Part shown: piece after piece, positions 16,625 to 24,860 of the stretch
How the letters are laid out: each line of letters starts with the position of its first letter
Position numbering within the stretch: the first letter of the stretch is position 1
NCBI GenBank assembly: GCA_964455095.1
Contig: CAYVUV010000258.1
Span: 1-43,430 of the forward strand
Reading direction: 5' to 3'
Length of the DNA stretch: 43,430 nucleotides
DNA from: CAYVUV01 sp964455095
GTDB taxonomy: Bacteria; Desulfobacterota; Binatia; HRBIN30; CADEER01
The notes under the pieces: model-generated
The model's input: only the letters and a program-made list of their open reading frames with translations
What the model was told of the DNA's origin: nothing
Databases searched by the model: none
Position numbers and translations under genes: made by a program

Positions 16625-17782
16625 TCACCTCCGCAGCAGCAGGGCGCTGGTCGGCACGCCCTCACCGCTCGTCACCAGGCACGCCTCGGCGCCCTCGACC
16701 TGACTGGTCGACGTCCCGCGCATCTGCCGCACGCCTTCCAGCACCAGGTTGAAGCCGTGCACGTACGCCTCCGACATGCCGCCCCCGGCAGTATTCGTCG
16801 GCAGCCGACCGTTCGGCCATTCCAGAGCGCCGCCGTCGGTGAAGGCCGCTCCCTCGCCGCGCGCGCAGAAGCCGTAGCCCTCGAGCGAGAGCGGGATGAG
16901 CGGGCTGAAGGCGTCGTAAAGCTGCGCGACGGGGATGTCCGCCGGCTGGAAGTCCGACCGATTCCACAACAGCCTTGCACAGGCATAGGACGGCCCGAGC
17001 AGCGGATCGGCGCAGAAGTAGTTGGTCATCACCTGGTGCTGGCGCGGGATGCTCTGCGCAAAGGCGTGCAGGTAGGCCGGCGGCTGGCGTAGATCTTTGG
17101 CGCGCTCGGCCGAGACGATCACCACCGCGAGCGCGCCGTCGGTCTCGAGGCAGTTGTCGAACAGGCAGAGCGGCTCGGCGATCCAGCGCGCTGCCATGTA
17201 CTGCTCGCGCGTGAGCGGTTTGTCGCGCATGGTCGCGTGCGGATTGCGGTTGGCGTGCTTGCGAAAGGCCAGCGCGACGTTGGCGAGGTGGTCGCGCGTG
17301 GCGCCGAACTCGTGCATGTAGCGCCGCGCCAGCATGGCGATCTCGTCGACCGGACGCAGCAGGCCGAAGGGCCGCGACCACTGCGGCGCGCCGGTGAGGC
17401 GTTGGTTGACCTGCGCCCAGGGCCGGCTGCCCTTGGCCGAGCGCTTGCGCGCCCGCCAGGCCACGGCGACCTGGCACTGCCCGGTGGCGACGGCCATCGC
17501 CGCGTGGCCGACGGCGGCACAACCGGCACCGCCGCCGTAGCCGATTTCGCCGAAGTAGGTGATGTCGCCGAGCCCGACGTTGCGCGCCACCTCGACCTCG
17601 CGGCCGTTCTCCATCGAGAACATCGCCAGCCCGTCGACGTCGGCCGGCTGCAGGCCGGCATCGTCGATCGCCGCCGCGATCGCCTGGCAGGCGAGCGACA
17701 GCTCGCTGTCTTCGAGTCCCTTGCCGAACGACGTCTGTCCGATGCCAACGATCGCCGTGCGGTCCTTCAACACATCCGTCAT
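16625..17782 (-). CDS. Thiolase-like (SCP2/Ltp-type) acyl-CoA protein
   Basis: A 385-residue thiolase-fold protein of the lipid-transfer/Ltp2 type. TAIVGIGQTSFGKG opens the fold, AIDDAGLQPADVDGLAMFS follows, VAQLYDAFSPLIPLSLEGYG lies in the second half, and the C-terminal segment is LPTNTAGGGMSEAYVHG. The usual nucleophile position (in the NNCxxG loop) reads GGGAGCAAV, so the Cys is shifted or replaced, and a Claisen-type thiolase reaction is doubtful. Related Ltp2 proteins with DUF35 partners act as retro-aldolases on CoA esters. ATG 17782 begins at the conserved N-terminus. The DUF35 gene follows three bases downstream. Confidence 0.88.
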   Translation of the reverse strand: MTDVLKDRTAIVGIGQTSFGKGLEDSELSLACQAIAAAIDDAGLQPADVDGLAMFSMENGREVEVARNVGLGDITYFGEIGYGGGAGCAAVGHAAMAVATGQCQVAVAWRARKRSAKGSRPWAQVNQRLTGAPQWSRPFGLLRPVDEIAMLARRYMHEFGATRDHLANVALAFRKHANRNPHATMRDKPLTREQYMAARWIAEPLCLFDNCLETDGALAVVIVSAERAKDLRQPPAYLHAFAQSIPRQHQVMTNYFCADPLLGPSYACARLLWNRSDFQPADIPVAQLYDAFSPLIPLSLEGYGFCARGEGAAFTDGGALEWPNGRLPTNTAGGGMSEAYVHGFNLVLEGVRQMRGTSTSQVEGAEACLVTSGEGVPTSALLLRR

Positions 17783-17907
17783 GCCGCTCCCAATCCCGGC
17801 GCCACGCCCGCCGAGCCGGTAGCGGTAGCGCGTTTGTCGCACCCTGGGCAAGCGCACACCCGGCTCGTTCTTGACTCGCCATTCGCTTGCGGGGCAGAAC
17901 TCGGCGG

Positions 17908-18978
17908 ATGCGAGCTACGATTACGCTTTGCGCCGCCGCGACGTGCGCCGTCCTGGTGTTGGGAGTCCTGCCCGCGCCGGCGGCAACCAGCCGCTGGATC
18001 TTCGTCGTCAACCAGGGCGATGACACGGTCTCGGTCGTCGACGGGGATCTCGAGCGCGAGGTGAAGGTCCTCCACGTCGGCAGCACGCCGCAGGGCATCG
18101 CCTTGCGCACCAATCCGCCCCTCATTGCCGTGGCCAACTCCAAGGCGCGCTTCCTCTCGCTGATCGATCCGATCGCGCGCGAGACGTTGCCCGAGCAGAT
18201 TCCGACCGGCTTCGGCCCCGAAGCCGTCGCCTTCAGCGCCGACGGCACGCAGCTCTTCGCCACCAACTACTACGACCGCACGGTCACCGTCAGTGCGGTC
18301 GACACGCGCGCTCTGGTCGGCGATCCGATTGCCTTCGAGGGGACGCCGCGTCATCTCCTGTTGTCGCCCGACGGGAAATACATGCTGGCGCTGCTGCACG
18401 ACGAAGTCGGGCAACTGGCCGTGATCGACGTCGCCACGCGGCGTGTCGAGCGCACGGTGCCGGCCGGCCGCTTCCCCAACAGCCTGGTATTCTCCCCCGA
18501 TGGCAAGCGCCTGTTCGTCGGCAGCTTCGACACGGGCACGGCGACCGTCGTCGACGTCGCGACGTGGGCCCCGGGCACAACGTTTCGCATCGAAAGCGGC
18601 ATGGGCCTCAACGTGCACCCGACGAAGCCGCTGCTCTACAACATGCTCAACTTCGACGGCGAGGTCCTGGTCTTCGACTACGCCGCCGAGCAGGTCGTCA
18701 CCAAGATCGCCGTCGGCGGGTCGCCGACCCAGAGCCCGATGACGGCGGACGGGCGCTTCCTGTACGTGGTCAACAGCGAGGCGAGCAACCTGGTCAAAGT
18801 CGATACGGAGAGCAACACGACCGCGCTGCGCATCGCCGTCGGCGCCGATCCGCAGGCGGCCGTCATCTTCGAGCCCGCGCACGCCAGCCTCGGCGCGCCC
18901 GCGATCGCTGCAGCCGTCGCAATCGCCGCGGCGCTCGCCGCGCTCGTCCTCATGCGCCGGCGCCCGGCAGCGAACTGA
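17908..18978 (+). CDS. Secreted YVTN-type beta-propeller with C-terminal membrane anchor
   Basis: A 356-residue protein with a signal peptide (residues 1-26, ending PAPAATS) and about seven blades with the YVTN/NHL-like pattern. Examples are IFVVNQGDDTVSVVDGD, LFATNYYDRTVTVSAVD, LFVGSFDTGTATVVDV and LYVVNSEASNLVKVD. Residues about 328-349 are hydrophobic (an Ala-rich stretch) and are followed by RRRPAAN, which looks like a stop-transfer anchor. This places the propeller on the periplasmic or outer face. Such proteins are binding scaffolds or surface-layer-like proteins, and no catalytic residues are evident. ATG 17908 is chosen over a TTG seven codons upstream because it gives a standard signal peptide. 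Confidence 0.85.
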   Translation: MRATITLCAAATCAVLVLGVLPAPAATSRWIFVVNQGDDTVSVVDGDLEREVKVLHVGSTPQGIALRTNPPLIAVANSKARFLSLIDPIARETLPEQIPTGFGPEAVAFSADGTQLFATNYYDRTVTVSAVDTRALVGDPIAFEGTPRHLLLSPDGKYMLALLHDEVGQLAVIDVATRRVERTVPAGRFPNSLVFSPDGKRLFVGSFDTGTATVVDVATWAPGTTFRIESGMGLNVHPTKPLLYNMLNFDGEVLVFDYAAEQVVTKIAVGGSPTQSPMTADGRFLYVVNSEASNLVKVDTESNTTALRIAVGADPQAAVIFEPAHASLGAPAIAAAVAIAAALAALVLMRRRPAAN

Positions 18979-18985
18979 GTCGAGC

Positions 18986-19022
18986 AAAAAAAAAGGGCGG
19001 GCCCCCCAAAGCGGGCCCGCCC
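18986..19022 (-). terminator. Intrinsic terminator of the Cys-rich secreted protein gene
   Basis: GGGCGGGCCC (18995-19004) and GGGCCCGCCC (19013-19022) make a perfect ten-pair stem with an eight-base loop. A run of nine A residues (18986-18994) becomes nine U residues after the stem in minus-strand RNA. This is a textbook rho-independent terminator for the gene ending at 19047. It may also weakly stop plus-strand transcription of the propeller gene. Confidence 0.93.
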
Positions 19023-19046
19023 TCGGCTTGCGCCAGATGAAGAAGC

Positions 19047-19778
19047 TTAGGGCACCTCGCCCTGAACGACGGTCCCCATCTCGGCAAGGACCTTCTGCGT
19101 CGAGGTGTTGCACGGTGCCGCGCCTGCCGCCGGGATACCGCCGGCGATCGTCTGCGTCGGACCGCAGCAGACCTTGAGCGTTGTGCCCAGCACCGTGCCG
19201 CTCAGAGAATCGTTCCCGTCGAACACCTCGAGGCGCCGGAGCTCCGTGACCTTGTCGACATCCGGGCACGGATCGGTCGCTACGTTCGGCAGCGTCCCGG
19301 AGCATGCTCCGGCCGTGCAGGCCAGCGAGCCGACGTTGCCGCTGACGTAGTTCACCAGCCCAGCGGCGTTTAGCACCACCGGTACGGGACAGGTCTTCGG
19401 CGTCGATGCCCCGGCCTTGTCGATATCCTCGGTCATGATCGTCGAGAGCACCTTGGTGTGCGCGCACAGGGCGCCGGTAAACGGCGTGCCACCACACTTG
19501 ACGCCCTTGAGAGAGACGGACGTGTCCTTGCCGACTTGCGACTTGAACTTGCCGGACTCGAAGGTGCAGGCGCTGCTCTGCACCGCGGCGTCGTTCAAGG
19601 CGGCACTGTCGTTTTCGTCATCGCCCGTGCCAGGACCGGTGTCGGTGGGATGGTAGGACTGCACCAGATTGCCCTGCACCTTGCCTGCCTTCGCCTTCGC
19701 CGGGATGCCCACGCCGTACGCCATCGGCGCCGCCACTACACAGGCCAAACCGGTCGCAAACACTGTCAACTTTCGCAT
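19047..19778 (-). CDS. Secreted cysteine-rich protein of unknown function
   Basis: A 243-residue protein not recognised as a named family. It has a signal peptide (MRKLTVFATGLACVVAAPMAYG). The mature part holds ten cysteines, including an adjacent pair (KVCCGP), which suggests disulfides formed in the periplasm or outside. There is an acidic stretch GTGDDENDSAALND near residue 50, and the rest is Gly/Thr/Ala-rich beta-type sequence. A strong Shine-Dalgarno (GGGAGGGGAGA in coding direction, 19780-19790) precedes ATG 19778. With its own promoter-like boxes and a strong terminator it appears to be a monocistronic, well-expressed secreted protein. The DsbA-like enzyme at 5335 would be a natural helper (inference). 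Confidence 0.8.
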   Translation of the reverse strand: MRKLTVFATGLACVVAAPMAYGVGIPAKAKAGKVQGNLVQSYHPTDTGPGTGDDENDSAALNDAAVQSSACTFESGKFKSQVGKDTSVSLKGVKCGGTPFTGALCAHTKVLSTIMTEDIDKAGASTPKTCPVPVVLNAAGLVNYVSGNVGSLACTAGACSGTLPNVATDPCPDVDKVTELRRLEVFDGNDSLSGTVLGTTLKVCCGPTQTIAGGIPAAGAAPCNTSTQKVLAEMGTVVQGEVP

Positions 19779-19957
19779 TCTCCCCTCCCTTTCACTGAGT
19801 CAGATAAACGAACGTTTGGGCGAACGCGCGACGCGCTCGCGGGTTGAGCATCCTTCCCCTCGGCGGTGCCCTCGACATCCCTTCTCCGTCTGGCTGGCAG
19901 GCCGTCGTCGGACGGCACCGCAACTGACGCTGGACTGCGTGTTCGTGAATCAATCGT

Positions 19958-19987
19958 TTGATAACCGGGGCGGTTGCACTTTGTCAA
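19958..19987 (-). promoter_or_regulatory. Sigma70-like promoter for the Cys-rich secreted protein
   Basis: In the minus-strand direction, TTGACA (19982-19987) is a perfect -35 box. It is followed 18 bases later by TATCAA (19958-19963); TTATCA at a 17-base spacing is the alternative. The resulting leader would be about 170 bases, leaving room for 5' regulation. The local AT-richness supports a promoter. Confidence 0.55.
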
Positions 19988-20093
19988 TTAAATCCGCTCC
20001 CGACGCGAATCTAACTTCCTCATGTGCCGCCGGGCGCAACGGCGCCCCTGGAACGCGTCGCGTACGGGCGTCGGGGGGGGATGGGCAGGGAGT

Positions 20094-20116
20094 CCGCGCG
20101 GGAGCGCGGCGCTCCA
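20094..20116. repeat. Family D hairpin motif, single copy
   Basis: CCGCGC-GGGA-GCGCGG (20094-20109) followed by CGCTCCA is the same hairpin-plus-tail unit as both arms of the paired element at 37464-37531. Only the four-base loop differs. It lies 17 bases past the bolA stop. Confidence 0.65.
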
Positions 20117-20132
20117 AGGCCGGGCGCGTCGA

Positions 20133-20393
20133 CTACTCGGTGCGCGTGCGCAGGCTGTCGACGGCGTGAATCGGCGCGCCATCGCCCTGCATGAGCGGGG
20201 CGATGGCGCGGTAGACGAGTTGCTGCTGCTGAACCATGGATTTGCCGGCAAACACCGGGGACACCACCTGGATCTGGAAGTGGCCGGGGCTGTTCGGCGT
20301 CACCTGCACCTGTGCACCGGGGATCTCGGCCTCGATGGCCTGGCGCGCCGCGGCCGCGACGGTGTCGGCGGGCGATGAGCTGGTCAGCGGCAT
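20133..20393 (-). CDS. BolA/IbaG-family protein
   Basis: An 86-residue BolA-fold protein. The family core is visible as HFQIQVVSPVFAGKSMVQQQQ, followed by VYRAIAPLMQGDGAPIHAVD and a Thr/Glu C-terminus. BolA proteins bind CGFS monothiol glutaredoxins through a shared [2Fe-2S] cluster and take part in Fe-S trafficking or iron sensing. Here the gene begins six bases after the stop of a gene encoding a CGFS glutaredoxin fusion, a direct genomic match to that partnership. The usual RHR-type helix-turn-helix residues are replaced by QQQQ, so DNA binding is doubtful. Confidence 0.92.
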   Translation of the reverse strand: MPLTSSSPADTVAAAARQAIEAEIPGAQVQVTPNSPGHFQIQVVSPVFAGKSMVQQQQLVYRAIAPLMQGDGAPIHAVDSLRTRTE

Positions 20394-20399
20394 GGCGGC

Positions 20400-21326
20400 C
20401 TAGTAGCGCGGCACGCGCGGATCAACCTCGCGCGACCAGGCATCGATGCCGCCGACGAGGTTGTGCGTGTTCGTGAAGCCGCGGTCGCGGAAGTGTTCCG
20501 CCGCCGCCTGGCTGCGGCCGCCGTGGTGGCAGTGAAAAACCAACGGGGTGTTCTTCGGCAGGCTCTCGATGCGCTTCGCCGTCTCCGGATCGAGCAGCTT
20601 CGTGCCCTCGATCTTGGCAATCGCGCGCTCCTCGTCGGTGCGCACGTCGAGGAACTCGAACTTGGCGCCGCTGTCGACCATCTTCTTCACGTCCGCCGCG
20701 CTCAACTGCTTGACCGCGTTGGGGGCGCTCGGAATGTCGATCTTGAACCCGGAGCCGGTCGGCGTCTCGACGACGTCGATGCTGACGCCGTCGGCGCGCT
20801 CGGCGCTGGCGACATCGAGCAACACCGTGAGGCCGTTGGACTGCACTTCGACCTCGTGGTCCTGACGCGGCGACAGGCCCATCGAGGGCTGGAACTGCGC
20901 GTCGATCGACAGGTGCAGCTCACCGCCGGGGTTCTTTTGCATGTACTCGCGGATGCGCGCCGCGGCCGCGGCCGACACCGCGATCTTGGGGATCTTGCGC
21001 TCCGGCACCGCTTTGCCGAGCTTGCGGTGCAACTCGCCGGTCGCATAGAGCTCGCTGACGATGTCGGAGCCGCCGATCAGCTCGCCCTTGATGTAGACCT
21101 GCGGAATCGTCGGCCACTGTGAGAATTCCTTGATGCCGGCGCGGATATCGGGATCTTCCAGAACGTCGACCGTCTGGTAGTCCGGGATCAGGTTGTCGAG
21201 GATCTGCACGACTTTCCCGGAGAAGCCGCACTGCGGCATCATCCGGTTGCCCTTCATGAACACCACGACGTCGCCGCTGGCGATCAGGGACTCGATGCGC
21301 TGCTTGGTCTCCTGGTTCAGGCCCAT
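20400..21326 (-). CDS. CGFS monothiol glutaredoxin - degenerate A-type carrier - rhodanese fusion
   Basis: A 308-residue three-domain protein. Residues 1-105 are a Grx4-type monothiol glutaredoxin: VVVFMKGNRMMPQCGFSGKV, then WPTIPQVYIKGELIGGSDI. Residues about 112-205 resemble an A-type Fe-S carrier (IscA/HesB), with the NGLTVLLDVASAE and TGSGFKIDIP signatures, but the domain contains no cysteine at all, so the cluster ligands are lost. Residues about 210-300 are a rhodanese: FEFLDVRTDEER and active loop CHHGGRS. CGFS glutaredoxins hold a [2Fe-2S] cluster with glutathione. Rhodaneses carry persulfide sulfur. The fusion plus adjacent bolA suggests one unit for Fe-S cluster transfer. GAGGAGGG precedes ATG 21326. 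Confidence 0.92.
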   Translation of the reverse strand: MGLNQETKQRIESLIASGDVVVFMKGNRMMPQCGFSGKVVQILDNLIPDYQTVDVLEDPDIRAGIKEFSQWPTIPQVYIKGELIGGSDIVSELYATGELHRKLGKAVPERKIPKIAVSAAAAARIREYMQKNPGGELHLSIDAQFQPSMGLSPRQDHEVEVQSNGLTVLLDVASAERADGVSIDVVETPTGSGFKIDIPSAPNAVKQLSAADVKKMVDSGAKFEFLDVRTDEERAIAKIEGTKLLDPETAKRIESLPKNTPLVFHCHHGGRSQAAAEHFRDRGFTNTHNLVGGIDAWSREVDPRVPRY

Positions 21327-21394
21327 GTTGCGTTCCCTCCTCGCGTAATGCCTCTAGGCAAGCTGATTCGGTGGCCAAACTCAATGGGGGGCCG

Positions 21395-22669
21395 TCAGTT
21401 GCCGTTGATCGCCCCTGCCATGGCCTCGGCCATCAGCTCGGCACCGCGCTGGTTCACGTGGCAACAGGGGTCGTTGTAGATCGTGCCGGCCTCGTCGCGG
21501 TAGAGCCCGGTCAGGTCGACGAAGTTGACGCCGAGCTCGCGCAGCTCGGCCCCGCGCTCGACCAGCAAGGGGTAGCCGGTGGCGACGCGCTGGGTGTCGG
21601 CGACGTCCTGATCGTAGGCCGTGGCGCGCTCCTCCTCCGTCAGCACTTTGGAGCCGGGGACGTACTGGTTCGGCTGCAGGAAGTGGGCGTAGCGAATGCC
21701 GCTGGCCCGGCACAGGCGCGCCATCTGCAACGACGAGCGCTGCCAGACATCGGCGAGCGCGGCGTAGAGGGTGTCGCTGTCGGGGAACGAAACGTCCGGT
21801 CCTCGCACGCGGGCCGGCAGCTTGTCCGCGCCGAGCAGGCCGTTCAGCGCCGCCGTCTCGGCGCGCAGGGCGGCTTCCTGGCGCTGGTCGAGAAAGTCCC
21901 ACAGCACCAGGCAGAAGCGGCTCTGGCGCAGCGGCGCGCGCGCGAACAGCGCGCGCCAGCGGGCGCGCTGGCGCCGGATGAGCTCGATCTGGCCGACGTG
22001 CACCATCGCCGCCGGGTCGAAGCCCTGGCGCGCGTGCAGGTTCCAGTTGTGCGGGAAGAACGGATTGACGCCGTCGAGCACGTTGTCCTGCGCGCCGTCG
22101 ACCTCGTTGAAGCCGTCGAGGTTGATCACCGCGTCGAACTCGGCGCCGAGGGCGAGCAGGTAGTTGAGAATGAGCAGCTGCTGCGGTTGCTTGTAGCCGC
22201 CCAGCGCCGTGCTGAGGACCTCGATGCGCCGGCCGCGAAATGGCCCTTCGCGCGCCAGGGCGGCGGCGAGCGTGTCGCGGCCGAGGTAGTAGACCTGATC
22301 GGCGACCGAGCCGCCGAAGATCATCACGATGGCGCGATCGGGGGAACGGCGCGTGATCGGCTCGTCGTTGAAGAATCCGTACCGGTTGATGCCGGGGCGT
22401 TCCGGGTTCACCACGAAGCCGAAGTACGGATGAATGATGACCGGCTCGTCCGGCACGTTCGCGCCGCGCTGCGCCGCGACAGGAGCGTCCTCGCCTGCGC
22501 CCTCGACGCGCTCCGCCAGCAGCCGACCGAGCACCTCACCGCGATCGAACGGCCGCTGCTTGTACGCCCGGTAGATCAGCCCTGCCCCGCCTTCGAGCAG
22601 GAGCAACCCGAGCAGCGACGCGGCGAGCAGCACGGCGAGGTTTTTCGCCACCGCCTTCATCCGCGCCAC
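21395..22669 (-). CDS. Membrane-anchored SGNH/GDSL hydrolase-like protein
   Basis: A 424-residue protein with one N-terminal hydrophobic anchor (residues about 8-28). IVMIFGGSVADQV carries the Ser of block I (GGS, in place of GDS). VINLDGFNEVDG supplies the block III Asn, and DPCCHVNQRGAELMA supplies the Asp-x2-His-like C-terminal block. The layout resembles SGNH-fold proteins that act on acyl or acetyl groups of envelope polysaccharides, and the substrate is not readable. GTG 22669 is favoured over ATG 22660. AAGGAGG, donated by the end of repeat B copy 1, lies nine bases before the GTG but 18 before the ATG. Confidence 0.78.
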   Translation of the reverse strand: MARMKAVAKNLAVLLAASLLGLLLLEGGAGLIYRAYKQRPFDRGEVLGRLLAERVEGAGEDAPVAAQRGANVPDEPVIIHPYFGFVVNPERPGINRYGFFNDEPITRRSPDRAIVMIFGGSVADQVYYLGRDTLAAALAREGPFRGRRIEVLSTALGGYKQPQQLLILNYLLALGAEFDAVINLDGFNEVDGAQDNVLDGVNPFFPHNWNLHARQGFDPAAMVHVGQIELIRRQRARWRALFARAPLRQSRFCLVLWDFLDQRQEAALRAETAALNGLLGADKLPARVRGPDVSFPDSDTLYAALADVWQRSSLQMARLCRASGIRYAHFLQPNQYVPGSKVLTEEERATAYDQDVADTQRVATGYPLLVERGAELRELGVNFVDLTGLYRDEAGTIYNDPCCHVNQRGAELMAEAMAGAINGN

Positions 22670-22672
22670 TCA

Positions 22673-22774
22673 GGTCCCCCTCCTTGCCAAGGAGGGGCTA
22701 GGGGAGGTGCGCTTTGCACAGCAGGGGCGCAAATCAACCTCCCCTAACCCCCTCCTTGGCAAGGACGGGGAACC
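22673..22774. repeat. Palindromic intergenic repeat, family B copy 1
   Basis: A 102-base element whose ends are imperfect inverted repeats of about 36 bases. The left hairpin is CCCCTCCTT/AAGGAGGGG around GCC (22677-22697). The right one is the same stem with one interruption (about 22750-22770). Each is followed inward by a CTAGGGGAGGT-like block. It separates the FadJ-like and SGNH genes; a related copy is at 42159-42272. Confidence 0.85.
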
Positions 22775-22832
22775 GGAGAAGGCACCTTCGATCTGTCGTC
22801 GGATTCGCAAAGCGCAGTAGTTGATCAGACGG

Positions 22833-24860
22833 CTAGCGCTTTTCCCACCCCTGCTGCTGGCCGTAGAAGATCGGGCCACCGAGGTACATCGCGAAGCCGA
22901 TGCCGAGGACGAAGGCGAGATCGCACTCGGCCTCGGAGGCGACGATCTTGCGGTCGCACAGCCCGCGCGCCGTGGCGTGCAGCGCGCGCATGCAGCGCTC
23001 GACGATCTCGTCGGCGCTGGCGACGCGGCTGCCGCGCTCCGGCACGAGCGCGGCGAGGCCGGGCCAGACGCCGAGCTTCTTGCCGTCCTTGTATTCGTAG
23101 TAGCCGCCGCCCGACTTGATGCCAAAGCGCTTCTGGGCCCGCATCTTCCACACCAGCGGCTCGCGCGCCGGCGGCTGCTCGGCCGCCAGCGTGTCGAACA
23201 TGCCGGCGGCGATGTCGAGCCCGGCCTGGTCGCCGAGCTCGAACGGACCCATCGGCAGCACCTTGGCGCGAATCGCTTCGTCGATGGCCTCGATCGGCGT
23301 GCCTTCGCGGTAGAGGTCTTCCGCCGCCTGGAAATACGCCGCCAGGCCCGCGTTGACGAGGAAGCCGGGCGAGCCGTCCTGCAAGACGACCGGCGTCTTG
23401 TTGATGCTGCGCACGAAGGCGTGCGCCGTCGCGACGGTCTCGGGAGTGGTCTCGGCGCCGGCGACGATCTCGACCAGCTGCATCATCGGATGCTCGGCGG
23501 GGCTGAAGAAGTGCAAGTTGGCGAAACACTGCTTGCTGCCACCGCCTTCGGCGAAGAAACCGCCGAGCAGGCCGGGACCCATCGAGCTCGAATTCGACGC
23601 CACCAATGCGCCCGGCTTCATGCCGGCGCCGAGGGCGCGGTAGAACTGCGCCTTGATCTCGCGGTTCTCCATGCGCGCTTCGACCACCAGGTCGCAGTCG
23701 AAGAGGTCCTTCACCTCGCTGGTCACCAGCACGCCACCGACTTTCTTGTCGACGTCGGCCTGGCTCATGCTGCCCTTCTTCACGGCGCGCGCGTACTTGG
23801 CCTTGAGCTTGTCGGGCACCGAGGCGGCGAACTGCGCCAGCGGCACATGCCCGACGACTTCGTAGCCGGCCTCGAGCGCCAACCACGCAATCGCGTTGCC
23901 CATGTAGCCATCGACCCCATCGACGCCGATCTTCTTCAGCGCGCGCGGCTTGGGCAGTCCCTTGGCCGGCTTCTGCACCGCCTGCTGGGTGAAGAAGAAA
24001 CGCATGCCGGCCTTGCCCTCGGGCGAGGTGGCGACATCGAGAAACGCATCGCGCTCGAGCTGGTTCGCGGCGCGCAACGGCAGCGCCGCGCCTTTGACCA
24101 TCGTGTCCAGTGCGACATATGGGGCGCGCGGGTTCGGCCGCCCCATGGTGGCGCGCTCGATCATCGGCAGCACCATCGGCTTGAGTCCCTCGGCGTTGGC
24201 GAGATCCGCCGGCGGCGTGCGGTCGATGCCCGGCAATGTCTCGGTCAGAAAGCGCGCTGCAAAGGCGTCGGCGTCCTGCCCCTCGGGGATCACCGCGTCG
24301 ATCATCTTGATCTCGGCCGCCTGGCGGGCGCGGAAGTTCTTGCCCTGCAGCACGGCCGTGAAGCCGGCATCGCCGCTGACCGGATCGGCGGCGTTCACCA
24401 GGCCGCTGCGGCGCGGCATGCGCTGCGTGCCGCCGAGGCCGGGGAAGATGTTGAGGCGAATCTCCGGAAATCCGACCGTCGATTTCTCGGTCGCGATGAT
24501 GCCGCGGCAAGCGAGCGCCAGCTCGTAGATACCGCCGAGGGCGAAGCCGTCGATGACCGCCAACCACGGCAGCGGCCCTTCCTCGATGGCGTAGAGCGTT
24601 TCGTGTCCCTTGTCGATGAACCCTGCCAGCTGCTCGCGCGTCGCCGCCATCAGCTCGCCGATATTCGCGCCGGCGCCGAGGCCGAACCGGTTGCCCTTCA
24701 GGATGACGCCCTTCAGGGGCGTCGCCGCGTGCACACGGCCGAGCTCGGCGATCATCGCCTGCAGGTCGGCAATGGCCGCCGCCGAGAGGGTGTTCATCCC
24801 GCCCGAGTCGAAGGTGACCCAGGCGATACCGTCGCGAATCTCGTGCTTGAACTGACTCAT
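22833..24860 (-). CDS. Bifunctional enoyl-CoA hydratase / 3-hydroxyacyl-CoA dehydrogenase (FadJ/FadB type)
   Basis: A 675-residue beta-oxidation multifunctional enzyme. The crotonase half retains its oxyanion and acid residues: GFALGGIYELALACRG and GFPEIRLNIFPGLGGTQR. The dehydrogenase half begins near residue 309 and retains the catalytic His (NLHFFSPAEHPMM), Glu (QLVEIV) and Asn (GSPGFLVN). The dinucleotide loop reads IGVDGVDGYMG. The first Gly of GxGxxG is Val316 or displaced, which may affect NAD+ binding. ATG 24860 follows GGAGGACAAC, a good Shine-Dalgarno. It would hydrate enoyl-CoA and oxidise the 3-hydroxyacyl-CoA. The thiolase-like gene in this window is not its obvious partner. Confidence 0.92.
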   Translation of the reverse strand: MSQFKHEIRDGIAWVTFDSGGMNTLSAAAIADLQAMIAELGRVHAATPLKGVILKGNRFGLGAGANIGELMAATREQLAGFIDKGHETLYAIEEGPLPWLAVIDGFALGGIYELALACRGIIATEKSTVGFPEIRLNIFPGLGGTQRMPRRSGLVNAADPVSGDAGFTAVLQGKNFRARQAAEIKMIDAVIPEGQDADAFAARFLTETLPGIDRTPPADLANAEGLKPMVLPMIERATMGRPNPRAPYVALDTMVKGAALPLRAANQLERDAFLDVATSPEGKAGMRFFFTQQAVQKPAKGLPKPRALKKIGVDGVDGYMGNAIAWLALEAGYEVVGHVPLAQFAASVPDKLKAKYARAVKKGSMSQADVDKKVGGVLVTSEVKDLFDCDLVVEARMENREIKAQFYRALGAGMKPGALVASNSSSMGPGLLGGFFAEGGGSKQCFANLHFFSPAEHPMMQLVEIVAGAETTPETVATAHAFVRSINKTPVVLQDGSPGFLVNAGLAAYFQAAEDLYREGTPIEAIDEAIRAKVLPMGPFELGDQAGLDIAAGMFDTLAAEQPPAREPLVWKMRAQKRFGIKSGGGYYEYKDGKKLGVWPGLAALVPERGSRVASADEIVERCMRALHATARGLCDRKIVASEAECDLAFVLGIGFAMYLGGPIFYGQQQGWEKR

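Larger units (their letters stand above)
19791..20132. other. Gene-free spacer with promoter and a family D hairpin
   Basis: About 340 bases carry no convincing coding frame. It holds a sigma70-like promoter facing the Cys-rich gene (19958-19987) and one family D hairpin motif (20094-20116). It is noticeably more AT-rich around 19930-20020 than its surroundings. I see no RNA gene in it. Confidence 0.6.
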
